From Actinomycetota bacterium (lineage in GTDB: Bacteria > Actinomycetota > Aquicultoria > Aquicultorales > JAMCWL01): a DNA stretch of 39,948 nt. Position numbers and translations under genes: made by a program. The notes under the pieces were generated by a model. The model was not told the DNA's origin. It made no database searches and was given only the letters and a program-made list of their open reading frames with translations. This document shows, in pieces, positions 9,116-17,776 of the stretch; positions within the stretch are counted from its first letter, which is position 1, and each line of letters starts with the position of its first letter. The stretch covers positions 1 to 39,948 of the forward strand of contig JAMCWL010000101.1 in assembly GCA_023481285.1 (NCBI GenBank), read 5' to 3'.

Positions 9116-11545
9116 CTAGAGTATCCACGCCGGATCCACATCAATGACCAATGATACCTTATTCTCGCCTTTTGGGAGAAGGCGGTTCAAGTTGGCTCTG
9201 ATAAAAGCTCTCGACCCGTCTGCATCGACGGTTTTGACCAAGATATGATATCGATAATCTCCCTTGATGCGAACGAGGGGCGCGGGAGCCGGTCCGAGGA
9301 GCTCACCCGGACAATCGGCGAGGAGCCGCCCGGCTCTTTCACACAAATCTGCCGTTCGATGGGCATTTGGACCCGCGTAGAGCAGCCTGATGATCGTCGA
9401 GAACGGCGGGTAGTTAAGCTCGCGGCGAGTCCTGCATTCACCGGCAAAAAAGCTATCGTACTCTCCGTTGAGAACGGAAAGAATCGCCCCGTTATCCGGC
9501 GCATGGGTTTGAACGACGACCTTCCCCAGCCTCTGCGCCCGGCCCGCGCGGCCCGAAACCTGCATGATCAGTTGGTAGGTCCGTTCTTCAGCGCGGAAAT
9601 CGGGTAGATAGAGGGCGGTATCGGCGTCAAGCACACCGACCAGCACAACATCCGGAAAATCGAGTCCTTTCGCAATCATCTGCGTCCCGAGGAGAATAGC
9701 GCCGCCCGCCCGACGGAAGGCGTTAAGCCTTGCCTGGTGAGCATTCTTTCGCCTGGTCGTATCAGCGTCCATCCTGATAAGAGGCGTGCCTGGAAAGAGC
9801 GCCGATATCTCCTCCTCCGCGCGCTGTGTACCGGCTCCTTTATAAAAGAGACGGTGGCTGCCGCATTTTGGGCAGACCGACGGAGCGGCCGTCGAGTAAC
9901 CACAGTGGTGGCAGCGAAGCCGGTGTCCGACGCGATGGTAGTTTAACGAGACGGCGCATCCAGGGCAAAATGGAACGAAGCCGCAATCGGGACAGATGAG
10001 ATAATTTGCAAACCCCCGCCGGTTAAGCAGGAGGATTACCTTTCCTCCTTTATCAAGGGAGTCTCGAATCCGCTCTTCGAGCAATCTGCTAATCGTCCGT
10101 CTGGTTCCCACCCTGACCGGCTCTTTTCTCATATCGACGAGCTCTATCTCAGGTAGGGGCCGGTCATTTGCACGACGGGAGAGGACGAGTGGCTTGAACA
10201 AACCGTCGCCGGCTTTCAAGCGGCTCTCGAGGCTCGGAGTTGCGCTCCCCAAAATGATGGACGCGCCCACCAGGCGGCCCCTCTCGACCGCGACGTCACG
10301 CGTGTGATAGCGGGGGCTCCTCCCCTGCTTATACGCTCCCTCATGTTCCTCGTCCACGACGATTACGCCAATGTCGACTAGGGGGGCAAAAAGAGCCGAT
10401 CTCGCGCCGACGACGATGCGGTATCGACCGTCCCGCATGCCCCGCCACTGGTCGTATCTCTCGCCGTCGGAGAGTGCGCTGTGAAAAACGGCGACGAGAT
10501 CGCCGAATCGCGCCCGGAATCTGGCGACCATCTGCGGCGCGAGGGCGATCTCCGGAACGAGAACGATCGCGCCCTTCCCACACGACAAGGCTTTCGTTAT
10601 CGCCCTCAAGTAGACCTCGGTCTTACCGCTCCCCGTAATACCGTGAAGAAGAAAGACCTCATGTTTTTCGGCCTCTATCGACCTTCCTATCTCCGTCACT
10701 GCGTTCTCCTGCTCGTCCGTCAGGAGGAGGTTTTTATCCTCCTCGACATAGAGAGCTCCCGGAAGCCGCTCCGATTTTCGTTCTTCAACCAAGACGAACC
10801 CTTTACTCACAAGCGACCTTATCTGATGTGAAGTGCTCCCGGTCCGCAACAGAACTTCGGATATGGGTTTTCCCCCTTCCTCCGTGAGAAGCTCCAGGAT
10901 GGCCCGCTGTTTGGGTGCCCTGTCCAGCAAAGCGAAGACTTCCTCGGTTCTTAAGCCTGGATGAGGTAGGAGAAAGCGCTCTTTTTTTTCGACGACGGTG
11001 GGCCTGCCGATCTCATAACACCTTTCGGCTACGCCAAGCTCGATAAGGGCCGCGACGCGTGAAGCTACCGACGACCCGAAGATCTTCTTCAGAACCGCGA
11101 CTTCGGCCGCGCCCCCGGCCGCGGATAGGAAATCGCAGAATTCGCGCAGGCCGGCGGAAAACTCGGTAGGCGGCTCTTTCAGGAGATAGACGACCTGGGT
11201 GAGCTTGCGAGAGCGTCCCGGCGGCAGGGCGAGCTTTATGGCCTCCGCAAGCGAAGAAAGATATTTGTCCGCTATCCACCGGCACAACTCGACGGTCTTA
11301 TCATCAAAGGCGGGCGTCTCTTCTATGAGGCTCTCGATCGGCTTGACTCGGTTTATTTCGACCGCCGTCGAGTCGCTTGTTCCGATCACGTAACCGATGC
11401 GCCTACCACCGGCAAACGGGGCGAGAACGATCGACCCAACCTGGATATCATGCAGAAACCGACCTGGTATTCTGTAATCGAATGTGCGATCGTCCGGCGT
11501 TGGCAAGTCTATAACAACCTGGGCGTAGATGGGTTTTACATGCAT
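9116..11545 (-). CDS. priA: primosomal protein N' (PriA), replication restart helicase
   Basis: An 809-residue protein that reloads the replicative helicase at stalled forks. The N-terminal 3' DNA-binding domain is followed by Walker A GITGSGKT (302-309), the DEEH box (398-401), and eight zinc-binding cysteines at 518, 521, 527, 530, 545, 548, 558 and 561. Further on come GTQMIAKG and QVSGRAGR helicase motifs. Many actinobacterial PriA proteins have degenerate helicase motifs; here the Walker A and DEEH boxes are intact, so it should be an active ATPase. The ATG at 11543-11545 lacks a clear ribosome site. Confidence 0.95.
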   Translation of the reverse strand: MHVKPIYAQVVIDLPTPDDRTFDYRIPGRFLHDIQVGSIVLAPFAGGRRIGYVIGTSDSTAVEINRVKPIESLIEETPAFDDKTVELCRWIADKYLSSLAEAIKLALPPGRSRKLTQVVYLLKEPPTEFSAGLREFCDFLSAAGGAAEVAVLKKIFGSSVASRVAALIELGVAERCYEIGRPTVVEKKERFLLPHPGLRTEEVFALLDRAPKQRAILELLTEEGGKPISEVLLRTGSTSHQIRSLVSKGFVLVEERKSERLPGALYVEEDKNLLLTDEQENAVTEIGRSIEAEKHEVFLLHGITGSGKTEVYLRAITKALSCGKGAIVLVPEIALAPQMVARFRARFGDLVAVFHSALSDGERYDQWRGMRDGRYRIVVGARSALFAPLVDIGVIVVDEEHEGAYKQGRSPRYHTRDVAVERGRLVGASIILGSATPSLESRLKAGDGLFKPLVLSRRANDRPLPEIELVDMRKEPVRVGTRRTISRLLEERIRDSLDKGGKVILLLNRRGFANYLICPDCGFVPFCPGCAVSLNYHRVGHRLRCHHCGYSTAAPSVCPKCGSHRLFYKGAGTQRAEEEISALFPGTPLIRMDADTTRRKNAHQARLNAFRRAGGAILLGTQMIAKGLDFPDVVLVGVLDADTALYLPDFRAEERTYQLIMQVSGRAGRAQRLGKVVVQTHAPDNGAILSVLNGEYDSFFAGECRTRRELNYPPFSTIIRLLYAGPNAHRTADLCERAGRLLADCPGELLGPAPAPLVRIKGDYRYHILVKTVDADGSRAFIRANLNRLLPKGENKVSLVIDVDPAWIL

Positions 11546-11880
11546 GATAAAGTCCGTTTCGCTAAGGTCTACAAGCTTGCGTTTGTTGGATTATAAATCA
11601 GCTTCTGATGCCTTAGTTCTAGTATCTTGGTATCTTGGTATCTGGTACCTTGGTATCTGGTACCTTGGTACCTTGGTACCTTAGACCAGGCTTATCTTCC
11701 AATCTTTTATTTACATCAAAACCTGCCGTTTTGCACATATACCAGGGTACTAAGGTACCAGGATACCATGGTACTAGAACCATGGTACTAGAAGCTTGAC
11801 CACGAGTTGTCCCTCTGCTAATCTTCATATTGCTCGAAAACGTTTCGGGCGCATCATAGCAGGAAAAAATAGAATAAACC
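11546..11880. other. gap between priA and metK with repeat ladder
   Basis: No gene is visible. The gap holds the GGTACC-type repeat blocks described separately and, at its right end, the metK leader. A weak promoter-like pair TTGCTC (11830-11835), 16 nt, CATCAT lies just before the riboswitch. Confidence 0.5.
11621..11791. repeat. GGTACC/GGTATC ladder, two inverted blocks
   Basis: The left block (11621-11690) is a run of about eight units of the type TTGGTATC or TGGTACC. The right block (11739-11791) holds the same words in inverted orientation (ACCAGGGTACTAAGGTACC, CCATGGTACTAG). Together they could fold into a long imperfect hairpin. A related block lies at 24854-24918. The units are too short and irregular for a CRISPR array. 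Confidence 0.6.
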
Positions 11881-11989
11881 CTTATCGGGAGAGGTGGAGG
11901 GACGGGCCCTGTGAAACCTCGGCAACCTGGTGAATATTGTTCTAAGGTGCCAAATCCCGCAGAAATGGTTTCGCTTTCTGGAAGATAAG
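11881..11989 (+). promoter_or_regulatory. SAM-I (S-box) riboswitch
   Basis: The conserved S-box core is present in order: P1 strand CTTATC (11881-11886), GAGAGGTGGAGGGA, GGGCCCTGTGAAACC, TCGGCAACC, AAGGTGCCAAATCC, GCAGA and the closing P1 strand GATAAG (11984-11989). It is followed after about 13 nt by a terminator hairpin and then metK. S-adenosylmethionine binding is expected to favour the terminator and switch off metK, a simple product feedback. Confidence 0.93.
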
Positions 11990-12002
11990 GACGAAAGCTA
12001 TC

Positions 12003-12034
12003 GCCCTTCTGTCTTCGGAAGGGCTTTTGGTTTT
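12003..12034 (+). terminator. riboswitch expression-platform terminator
   Basis: GCCCTTC (12003-12009) pairs with GAAGGGC (12018-12024), followed by TTTTGGTTTT. It sits between the SAM riboswitch and the metK ribosome site, as expected for a transcription-terminating S-box. Confidence 0.85.
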
Positions 12035-12064
12035 AGGCAATCAAATGCAAAAGCGGAGGTAAAT

Positions 12065-13273
12065 ATGGCAAAAACCTATCTTTTGACGTCGGAGTCGGTT
12101 ACCGAGGGCCATCCGGATAAGATCGCCGATCAGATTTCCGACGCCATTCTGGACAGGATTTACGTCGACGACCCGATGGCCAGGGTGGCCGTGGAAACGC
12201 TCGTCACGACAGGCCTTGTCGTCGTCGCGGGCGAGATATCAACGAAAACTTACGTCGATATCCCGGGGATAGTTAGGGAGACCATTCGCGAGGTCGGCTA
12301 CACGAGGGCAAAGTACGGTTTTGACTGCGAAACCTGCGGCATCATATCGAGCATCGATCCACAATCTCCGGACATCGCCCAGGGCGTAGATCACGCGTTT
12401 GAAGTCCGGCGAGGTGAAGAAGGCGATAACCTCGATAAGCAGGGCGCGGGAGACCAGGGAATGATGATCGGCTATGCGGTAAATGAGACTCCCGAGCTAA
12501 TGCCGATGCCGATTATCACCGCCCACAAACTGGCCCACCGTCTGGCGACCGTCCGGAAAAGCGGTCTCCTCGACTACCTCCGGCCCGACGGGAAGACGCA
12601 GGTGACCGTAGAGTATGAAGCCGGCAAGCCGGTCCGCATAGATACGATCGTTATATCCACTCAGCACGCCCCGGGCATCGATATCGACGAGACGCTCAGA
12701 CCCGACCTTATCGACCACGTAATACGCCCGACGATACCGGGTCAGTTCATCGACTATAACGAGGTCAAGATCTTCGTGAACCCGACTGGCAAGTTCGAGA
12801 TAGGCGGACCCCAGGGCGATACGGGCCTTACCGGACGCAAGATCATCGTCGACACATACGGCGGTCTCGCCCGCCACGGCGGTGGCGCTTTTTCAGGGAA
12901 GGACCCCACAAAGGTCGACCGGTCCGCGGCATACGCAGCCCGCCACGTGGCCAAGAACATCGTTGCCGCGAGCCTCGCCGAGCGATGCGAGGTCCAACTG
13001 GCTTACGCGATCGGTGTCGCTCACCCGGTATCGATTTGCGTTGAAACCTTCGGAACCGAAAAAGTATCCGTCGAGCTCATCGAAGAGCTTATCAAGCGTA
13101 ATTTCGACCTGCGACCGGCAGCGATTATTCGAGATCTCGATCTGCGGCGACCGATCTACAAGAAGACCGCCGCCTATGGCCATTTCGGCCGGGAGGATGA
13201 GGACTTCACCTGGGAGAAGACGGATAAGGCTGAGGCGCTTCTCTCGCAAGCGAAGTCGGTCATATCCGTGTGA
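12065..13273 (+). CDS. metK: S-adenosylmethionine synthetase
   Basis: A 402-residue enzyme that makes S-adenosylmethionine from methionine and ATP. Motifs: [18 protein letters not shown] near the N terminus (catalytic His16), [12 protein letters not shown], and [20 protein letters not shown]. The start is the ATG at 12065, with GGAGG at 12055-12059. A longer open frame reaches back into the riboswitch but is not translated sequence by any evidence here. In the usual actinobacterial order metK lies in line between coaBC and priA; here it occupies that place but points the opposite way and has its own riboswitch. Confidence 0.97.
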   Translation: MAKTYLLTSESVTEGHPDKIADQISDAILDRIYVDDPMARVAVETLVTTGLVVVAGEISTKTYVDIPGIVRETIREVGYTRAKYGFDCETCGIISSIDPQSPDIAQGVDHAFEVRRGEEGDNLDKQGAGDQGMMIGYAVNETPELMPMPIITAHKLAHRLATVRKSGLLDYLRPDGKTQVTVEYEAGKPVRIDTIVISTQHAPGIDIDETLRPDLIDHVIRPTIPGQFIDYNEVKIFVNPTGKFEIGGPQGDTGLTGRKIIVDTYGGLARHGGGAFSGKDPTKVDRSAAYAARHVAKNIVAASLAERCEVQLAYAIGVAHPVSICVETFGTEKVSVELIEELIKRNFDLRPAAIIRDLDLRRPIYKKTAAYGHFGREDEDFTWEKTDKAEALLSQAKSVISV

Positions 13274-13306
13274 CGGAAGTTCGATAGAGCGTTGTCTTGG
13301 AAATCA

Positions 13307-13330
13307 GGGGCAGCCAGCTAAGGCTGCCCC
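13307..13330 (+). terminator. hairpin after metK
   Basis: A perfect 9-bp stem GGGGCAGCC / GGCTGCCCC with a six-base loop lies 33 nt after the metK stop. The following AAGTCTTTG is a poor T-run, so termination here is likely but not certain. Confidence 0.6.
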
Positions 13331-13341
13331 AAGTCTTTGAT

Positions 13342-13441
13342 GCTAGTACAGCACCAACTTGATACGCCTAGGCTTCAGCGTAGGACAACCACTTGCTATA
13401 GAGCATTTTCTCCTTAGGAAACAAGTTGGTGCTGTACTAGC
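13342..13441. repeat. 100-bp element with perfect 20-bp inverted ends
   Basis: The ends at 13342-13361 and 13422-13441 are exact reverse complements over 20 nt (GCTAGTACAGCACCAACTTG and its complement). The inner 60 nt contain CCTAGG and TCCTTAGGA palindromes. It carries no coding capacity and resembles a small non-autonomous element or a long hairpin. I see no flanking target duplication longer than a few bases. Confidence 0.6.
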
Positions 13442-13599
13442 GCGAATATTCCTCGATGATGTTTCACGTTATATTGAAGATGTTACTATGATATTGTAGA
13501 ATACTTTCTAGTTTTTCCTTGAATAATTAGCGATATAGGTAGATAATTTTGAATCGGCAAGAAAGCTTTATGAATCCTGTACAATAGGAGCTGGCTTGC

Positions 13600-14964
13600 G
13601 TGAACATTCTGATCGTTGGGGGAGGGAGCGACGGCGCGGCCTTGCTGGAGATGCTCCAGACGCATGATTTGGTGCACATCACGGGGGTCGTCGACACTGA
13701 CGATAAGTCCGAAATCATCAAACTCGCAAGATTGCTCGGCATCCCGACCGCTTCAGACTACGGCGCCTTCCTTGATGGACGACTTGATTTAATTATCAAT
13801 GTAACAGGAAGCAGTGCCAATCATGAGGAGCTCTTTACCCGATCGCCGGACGGCTGCGAGGTCATAAGCGGGACGGCGGTCAAACTCTTGCGTGAGTTGA
13901 TGAGCAAGAGGCAGCGGGACCGGGACCAGACCGAAACCCTGCTTATCGAACACCGTGCTCTCTATCACATCGGCCTCATCCTCTCATCCACCGACGACCT
14001 CTCGGATGTATTTAAGACTATCGTCGAATACGCTACTTTGCTCACCAACACCCCGGCGGGAAGTCTGGCCGTCTTCAATGAGAAGAGCGGCGAGATGTAC
14101 CTGGGCGCCGCCAAAGGCTTTGTGGCGGACCTTTCCAAGCAACAGAGATGGAAGCTGAGGCAGGGCGGCCTGACCAGCTTCATTCTTAACCAAAAGGATC
14201 CCGTCGCCATACCGGACATTTCGGAACACCCCAAGGTCAATAATAAGAAACTTGCTTCTGAGGGCGTGCATTCACTAATCGCCTGCCCCCTCTGCGTCGA
14301 GGGTAAAATCGTCGGCATCATCTACGTTGACGATTTTGAGCCTCGTCCCTGGAAGGAGAGGGAGATCTCTGCTCTCTCTCTCCTGTCGACCTACGCGGCC
14401 GTCGCTATCGAGAGGGCCAAACTCCTCGAGGAGACGAGGCTTCTGGCCATTACGGACGACTTGACTTCGATGTATAATCACCGCTACTTCGTCCAGAGGC
14501 TTTCTCATGAAGTCAACAGGGCCGAGCGGTATGAGCAGCCGCTCTCCCTCATCATGCTCGACATCGACTACTTCAAGAATTATAACGACCGGCATGGTCA
14601 TATTAAGGGCAACGAAATTCTAAAGAGGGTCGCTCATGTGATCATGAGGGAGTCGCGCGAAGCCGACATTCCAGTCCGCTACGGAGGCGAGGAGTTCGCG
14701 GTAATACTGCCGCAGACGACAAAAAAGGATGCGATCTCCCTCGCCGAACGCCTTCGTGAAGAGATCGAAAAGGAGGACTTTCCCCTTTCTCAGACGCAGC
14801 CGGGCGGTCGCCTGACCATCAGCCTCGGAATCGCCACCTATCCGACCGACGCCTCAAGCCCGACCGAGCTTGTGGAAATAGCGGACGTTGCTCTCTACCA
14901 GGCAAAGCGGCTGGGGAAGAACCGCGTCTGCTCTTACAAGTCCGAACCGGCACCATGCGCGTAA
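13600..14964 (+). CDS. Rossmann-GAF-GGDEF diguanylate cyclase
   Basis: A 454-residue signalling protein. Residues 1-100 form a Rossmann-like fold starting NILIVGGGSDGAALLEML, with a ligand-binding VTGSS turn near residue 70. A short linker helix (100-125) is followed by a GAF domain (about 125-275) and a GGDEF domain (about 285-447). The active-site loop reads GGEEF (362-366). The inhibitory I-site RxxD (Arg353, Asp356) is placed exactly five residues before it, so c-di-GMP feedback is expected. There are no membrane segments, so it is cytoplasmic. The start is GTG with AGGAG upstream. The first domain suggests control by a nucleotide cofactor such as NAD(H), but this is inference. It interrupts the core gene block between metK and coaBC. 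Confidence 0.85.
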   Translation: MNILIVGGGSDGAALLEMLQTHDLVHITGVVDTDDKSEIIKLARLLGIPTASDYGAFLDGRLDLIINVTGSSANHEELFTRSPDGCEVISGTAVKLLRELMSKRQRDRDQTETLLIEHRALYHIGLILSSTDDLSDVFKTIVEYATLLTNTPAGSLAVFNEKSGEMYLGAAKGFVADLSKQQRWKLRQGGLTSFILNQKDPVAIPDISEHPKVNNKKLASEGVHSLIACPLCVEGKIVGIIYVDDFEPRPWKEREISALSLLSTYAAVAIERAKLLEETRLLAITDDLTSMYNHRYFVQRLSHEVNRAERYEQPLSLIMLDIDYFKNYNDRHGHIKGNEILKRVAHVIMRESREADIPVRYGGEEFAVILPQTTKKDAISLAERLREEIEKEDFPLSQTQPGGRLTISLGIATYPTDASSPTELVEIADVALYQAKRLGKNRVCSYKSEPAPCA

Positions 14965-14983
14965 GCACGAAAGCGATGAGGCA

Positions 14984-16192
14984 CTAAGTGGTAATCTTGC
15001 TAACTGCCCGTGCCAGGCGTTCAGCGATAATCCTCGCGACTTCTTTCTTTTCGACAATGCCGAGTTCCAGAACGGCTCCGTCCGGGGTGAGAATCACGGC
15101 GTCCAGCTTGTCGCTCCCGAAGCCAACGCCTTCGCGCGAGATGTCGTTGGCAACGATGAGATCGAGTTTCTTATCGGCCACCTTCTTGCGGGCGTTTTGA
15201 ACGACATTCTCCGTCTCCGCCGCAAAGCCGATGATAACCTGGTCTTTCTTGCGGATTGAGAGCTCCTTGAGGATGTCCGGGGTCGGCTCCAGCTCAACCG
15301 CAAGCTTTGCTCTCTCTTCTTTCTTGATCTTGCGCTCAGCCCTTTCACGAGGACGATAGTCGGTCACGGCCGCCGTCATGACGATGACGTCGGCGTCGTC
15401 AAACAGGTTAAGAACGGCCTCCAGCATCTCGGACGCCGTGGTCACCCTGACGACATCCGCTCCTTGTGGAGGCAAAAGTGAGCTTGGGCCCGTCACCAGC
15501 GTGACCTCGCCGCCGCGCTTCAACACCTCGCGCGCCACTTCGAAGCCCATCAAACCGCTCGAGCGGTTGCCAAAAAAGCGAACTGGGTCAATCGGCTCTC
15601 TTGTTCCACCGGCAGTAACGACGATTCTTCTGCCAGCCAAGTCGCTGCTCTTATTTAACACCTCAACAACTCGCTCTACGATCTCCTCCGGCTCCTGAAG
15701 CCTGCCGACGTCCTCTTCGCCACAAGCGAGCCAGCCCTCGGCCGGTTCTATTACAACGTAACCCCTCTCGCGCAAAACGTCGAGATTATGTTGGGTTGCT
15801 TGATTTCTATACATCCGGCAGTTCATCGATGGAGCAATTATTACCGGCTTTTCGGCTGCGAGCACGATCGATGTCAAAACGTTGTCGGCAAACCCGTTGG
15901 CGATCTTTGCTATGGAGTTTGCCGTGGCGGGTGCGACGAGGATCGCGTCAGCCTCACGGCCGAGGGAGACGTGGTAAATCCGTCCTTGTGGATCAGGCTC
16001 AAAGACATCTTTCACAACCGGCTGTCCGGTCACGCTCTCGAAAGTTAGAGGTGCGACAAAGCGAGTAGCCGCTTCGGTCATGGCCACCCTTACGGACGCG
16101 CCCTTCTTAACAAGAAGTCTGGCTATTTCGACCGCCTTGTAAGCGGCAATGCCCCCGGTTACGCCGAGAACGATATCTTTCTCCTCCAGCAT
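14984..16192 (-). CDS. coaBC: bifunctional phosphopantothenoylcysteine decarboxylase / phosphopantothenate-cysteine ligase
   Basis: A 402-residue flavoprotein carrying two steps of coenzyme A synthesis. The CoaC half shows GGIAAYK (13-19), His74 in the position of the catalytic His, PSMN (121-124) and ACGEEDVGR (156-164, with the reactive Cys). The CoaB half starts near residue 187 with VVTAGGTREPIDPVRFFGN and SSGLMG. The ATG at 16190-16192 follows GGGGAG and lies 19 nt after the rpoZ stop; a longer frame into rpoZ is unlikely. It is the last gene of the gmk-rpoZ-coaBC run and ends convergent with the diguanylate cyclase gene, 19 nt apart. Confidence 0.95.
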   Translation of the reverse strand: MLEEKDIVLGVTGGIAAYKAVEIARLLVKKGASVRVAMTEAATRFVAPLTFESVTGQPVVKDVFEPDPQGRIYHVSLGREADAILVAPATANSIAKIANGFADNVLTSIVLAAEKPVIIAPSMNCRMYRNQATQHNLDVLRERGYVVIEPAEGWLACGEEDVGRLQEPEEIVERVVEVLNKSSDLAGRRIVVTAGGTREPIDPVRFFGNRSSGLMGFEVAREVLKRGGEVTLVTGPSSLLPPQGADVVRVTTASEMLEAVLNLFDDADVIVMTAAVTDYRPRERAERKIKKEERAKLAVELEPTPDILKELSIRKKDQVIIGFAAETENVVQNARKKVADKKLDLIVANDISREGVGFGSDKLDAVILTPDGAVLELGIVEKKEVARIIAERLARAVSKITT

Positions 16193-16211
16193 CTTTCTCC
16201 CCAGGAGTTGA

Positions 16212-16457
16212 CTATTCGGCGCTCTCTTGCGGGCGCTCGTACTTGATTCGACCCTCTGCAATCTCCTGGAAAGCGATGGAGAGCGGCTTTTCGGATATTG
16301 CATTGATCTGTGGGGCCGGCACTCCTATCTGCTCGTGCCGGCGGACGCTGTTAAAGTAGTCGTTGATTTGACGAGCTCGTCTGGCGGAAGCTATCACGAC
16401 CGAATACCGGCTGTCCGCCTCTTTAACGAGCTTTTCGATGTTCACCTTCACTAACAT
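16212..16457 (-). CDS. rpoZ: RNA polymerase omega subunit
   Basis: An 81-residue protein with the omega-type helix pattern: SRYSVVIASARRARQINDY, then PLSIAFQEIAEGRIKYE at the C terminus. Omega helps fold the beta' subunit. The ATG has AGGAGTGG in front. It lies 17 nt after gmk and 19 nt before coaBC in the standard actinobacterial order, which supports the call despite the small size. Confidence 0.92.
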   Translation of the reverse strand: MLVKVNIEKLVKEADSRYSVVIASARRARQINDYFNSVRRHEQIGVPAPQINAISEKPLSIAFQEIAEGRIKYERPQESAE

Positions 16458-16474
16458 CCACTCCTAAGGACCTG

Positions 16475-17056
16475 TCAACCTTCACTCTTATTTCTCTTTC
16501 TCACGCGCTCGACGATCTCGATCAGTTCATTTGCCGCGCGTCTTACTTCGTCGTTAATTACCACATAATCATATTTCTTAGCAAGCGCCATTTCTAACGC
16601 GGCGGCCGAAATGCGAATCTCAAGCTCCTCTTTCGTCTCGGTCTCCCGCCTTTTCAACCTCTCGACGAGCTCAGCCATCGAAGGGGGTTCTATGAAGATG
16701 AGGCAGGCTTCCGGCATTATTTCCTTGACACGGGCGGCGCCTTGAACGTCTATCACGAGAACGACATCAAAGCCCTCCCCAAGCTTCCTCTCGACCTCAG
16801 CCCGGGGTGTGGCATAGTAGTATCCATGCACAAGAGCCCACTCGAGAAAATCGCCCCGGTCCCGCCCTCGCTCGAACTCCTCTTTTGTTAAAAAGTAGTA
16901 GTGGACGCCCTCTTGCTCATCCGGGCGGGGACGGCGCGTCGTCGATGTGACGGCGCGAGAAACGGAGGGGACTCTTCTTAGCAATTCAGCTACAAGAGTC
17001 CCCTTTCCAGCTCCTGATGGACCAGATATGACGAAGAGTTTTGGATCTGCGTCCAT
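16475..17056 (-). CDS. gmk: guanylate kinase
   Basis: A 193-residue kinase that converts GMP to GDP. The P-loop GPSGAGKG is at residues 12-19, followed by the GMP-binding TSTTRRPRPDEQEGVHYYF segment and the EWALVHGYYYATPR segment. Length is typical. It starts 16 nt after the mihF stop, with a GAGAG-type ribosome site, and belongs to the mihF-gmk-rpoZ-coaBC unit. Confidence 0.95.
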   Translation of the reverse strand: MDADPKLFVISGPSGAGKGTLVAELLRRVPSVSRAVTSTTRRPRPDEQEGVHYYFLTKEEFERGRDRGDFLEWALVHGYYYATPRAEVERKLGEGFDVVLVIDVQGAARVKEIMPEACLIFIEPPSMAELVERLKRRETETKEELEIRISAAALEMALAKKYDYVVINDEVRRAANELIEIVERVRKRNKSEG

Positions 17057-17072
17057 CGCGATCTCTCGGTTG

Positions 17073-17384
17073 TTACTTGCTGAGAGCGTTGACTAAGGCT
17101 TCCTTCTGCTTGGAGCCAAGTCCCTGAACCCGGCGGGTCGGGCTGATTCCAGCGTCGCTCATGATCTTCTGGGCCTTCGCCTTGCCGACGCCAGGAAGCG
17201 ATTCCAGAAGGCTCGATACCTTCATCCGGGCGACGATCGTGTCGTCCGTCCTCTTCAAGACATCGCCGATCCTGACCTGACCAGCCTTGAGCTGCTTGCG
17301 AAGTTCGGCTCTCTTCTGACGGGCTTCCGCGGCCTTCTTTAAGGCTTCCTGCCTTTGGGCTTCAGTAAGTTCAGGTAGTGGCAT
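17073..17384 (-). CDS. mihF: actinobacterial integration host factor (mIHF)
   Basis: A 103-residue basic nucleoid protein. The N-terminal half is a charged helix rich in Lys, Arg and Ala; the C-terminal half has the helix-hairpin-helix-like SLLESLPGVGKAKAQKIM and GISPTRRVQGLGSKQ segments typical of mycobacterial and streptomycete mIHF. This family is restricted to Actinomycetota, so it is the best taxonomic marker in the window. The ATG at 17382-17384 follows a GAGGAGG ribosome site; the open frame extends 34 codons further upstream through the promoter, which argues against the longer form. Confidence 0.93.
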   Translation of the reverse strand: MPLPELTEAQRQEALKKAAEARQKRAELRKQLKAGQVRIGDVLKRTDDTIVARMKVSSLLESLPGVGKAKAQKIMSDAGISPTRRVQGLGSKQKEALVNALSK

Positions 17385-17424
17385 ATCTCCTCCTCTTAAC
17401 GATTGGCTAACAACCTTCAGGGCG

Positions 17425-17453
17425 ATTATAGAGGAAAACGCCCGCGTTGACAA
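17425..17453 (-). promoter_or_regulatory. promoter of the mihF-gmk-rpoZ-coaBC unit
   Basis: On the minus strand TTGTCA (17448-17453) is followed after exactly 17 nt by a perfect TATAAT (17425-17430), about 40 nt upstream of the mihF start. This is the best sigma-70-like promoter in the window and suggests that mihF and the genes after it are transcribed separately from pyrF. Confidence 0.75.
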
Positions 17454-17776
17454 CAAAGCTACTGCTCTTGCGCCTTTTTCTTTCAAAATTCTTGGTAGGG
17501 GTTCCCTGCTTGCTAAAAAGGATTGTTAAGCATTTTAGCTGGGATTTCTAGGTCAATTAGTACGAATGTTCTCTGCGGATGGTCATCTAACAACATACAA
17601 AATATAGATAGCCCCTAAAGCTCCACTCCTTTCTTTTAGTTCTATCCCCAACATCGAGGACCTAAATATGATATTTACACGCCTTTGACCAGCCTATTAT
17701 TAAATTCTCTGTTGACAAAACTTTTCCTTCTTTTCTTCGCAAGCTATTTTATTAACATTGTAGAAATACGTTGCAG
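17454..17776. other. AT-rich gap between pyrF and mihF
   Basis: About 320 nt without a supported gene, much lower in G+C than its surroundings. It lies downstream of pyrF and upstream of the mihF promoter on the minus strand. I see no clear terminator hairpin or structured RNA in it. Confidence 0.5.

Noticed and set aside
11621-11791. CRISPR array
   Set aside because: Units are only 8-12 nt, irregular and without unique spacers; no cas genes are in the window.
11930-12064. Extended N terminus of metK
   Set aside because: The added 45 codons are the SAM riboswitch and its terminator; the ATG at 12065 has a proper ribosome site and matches the normal MetK start.
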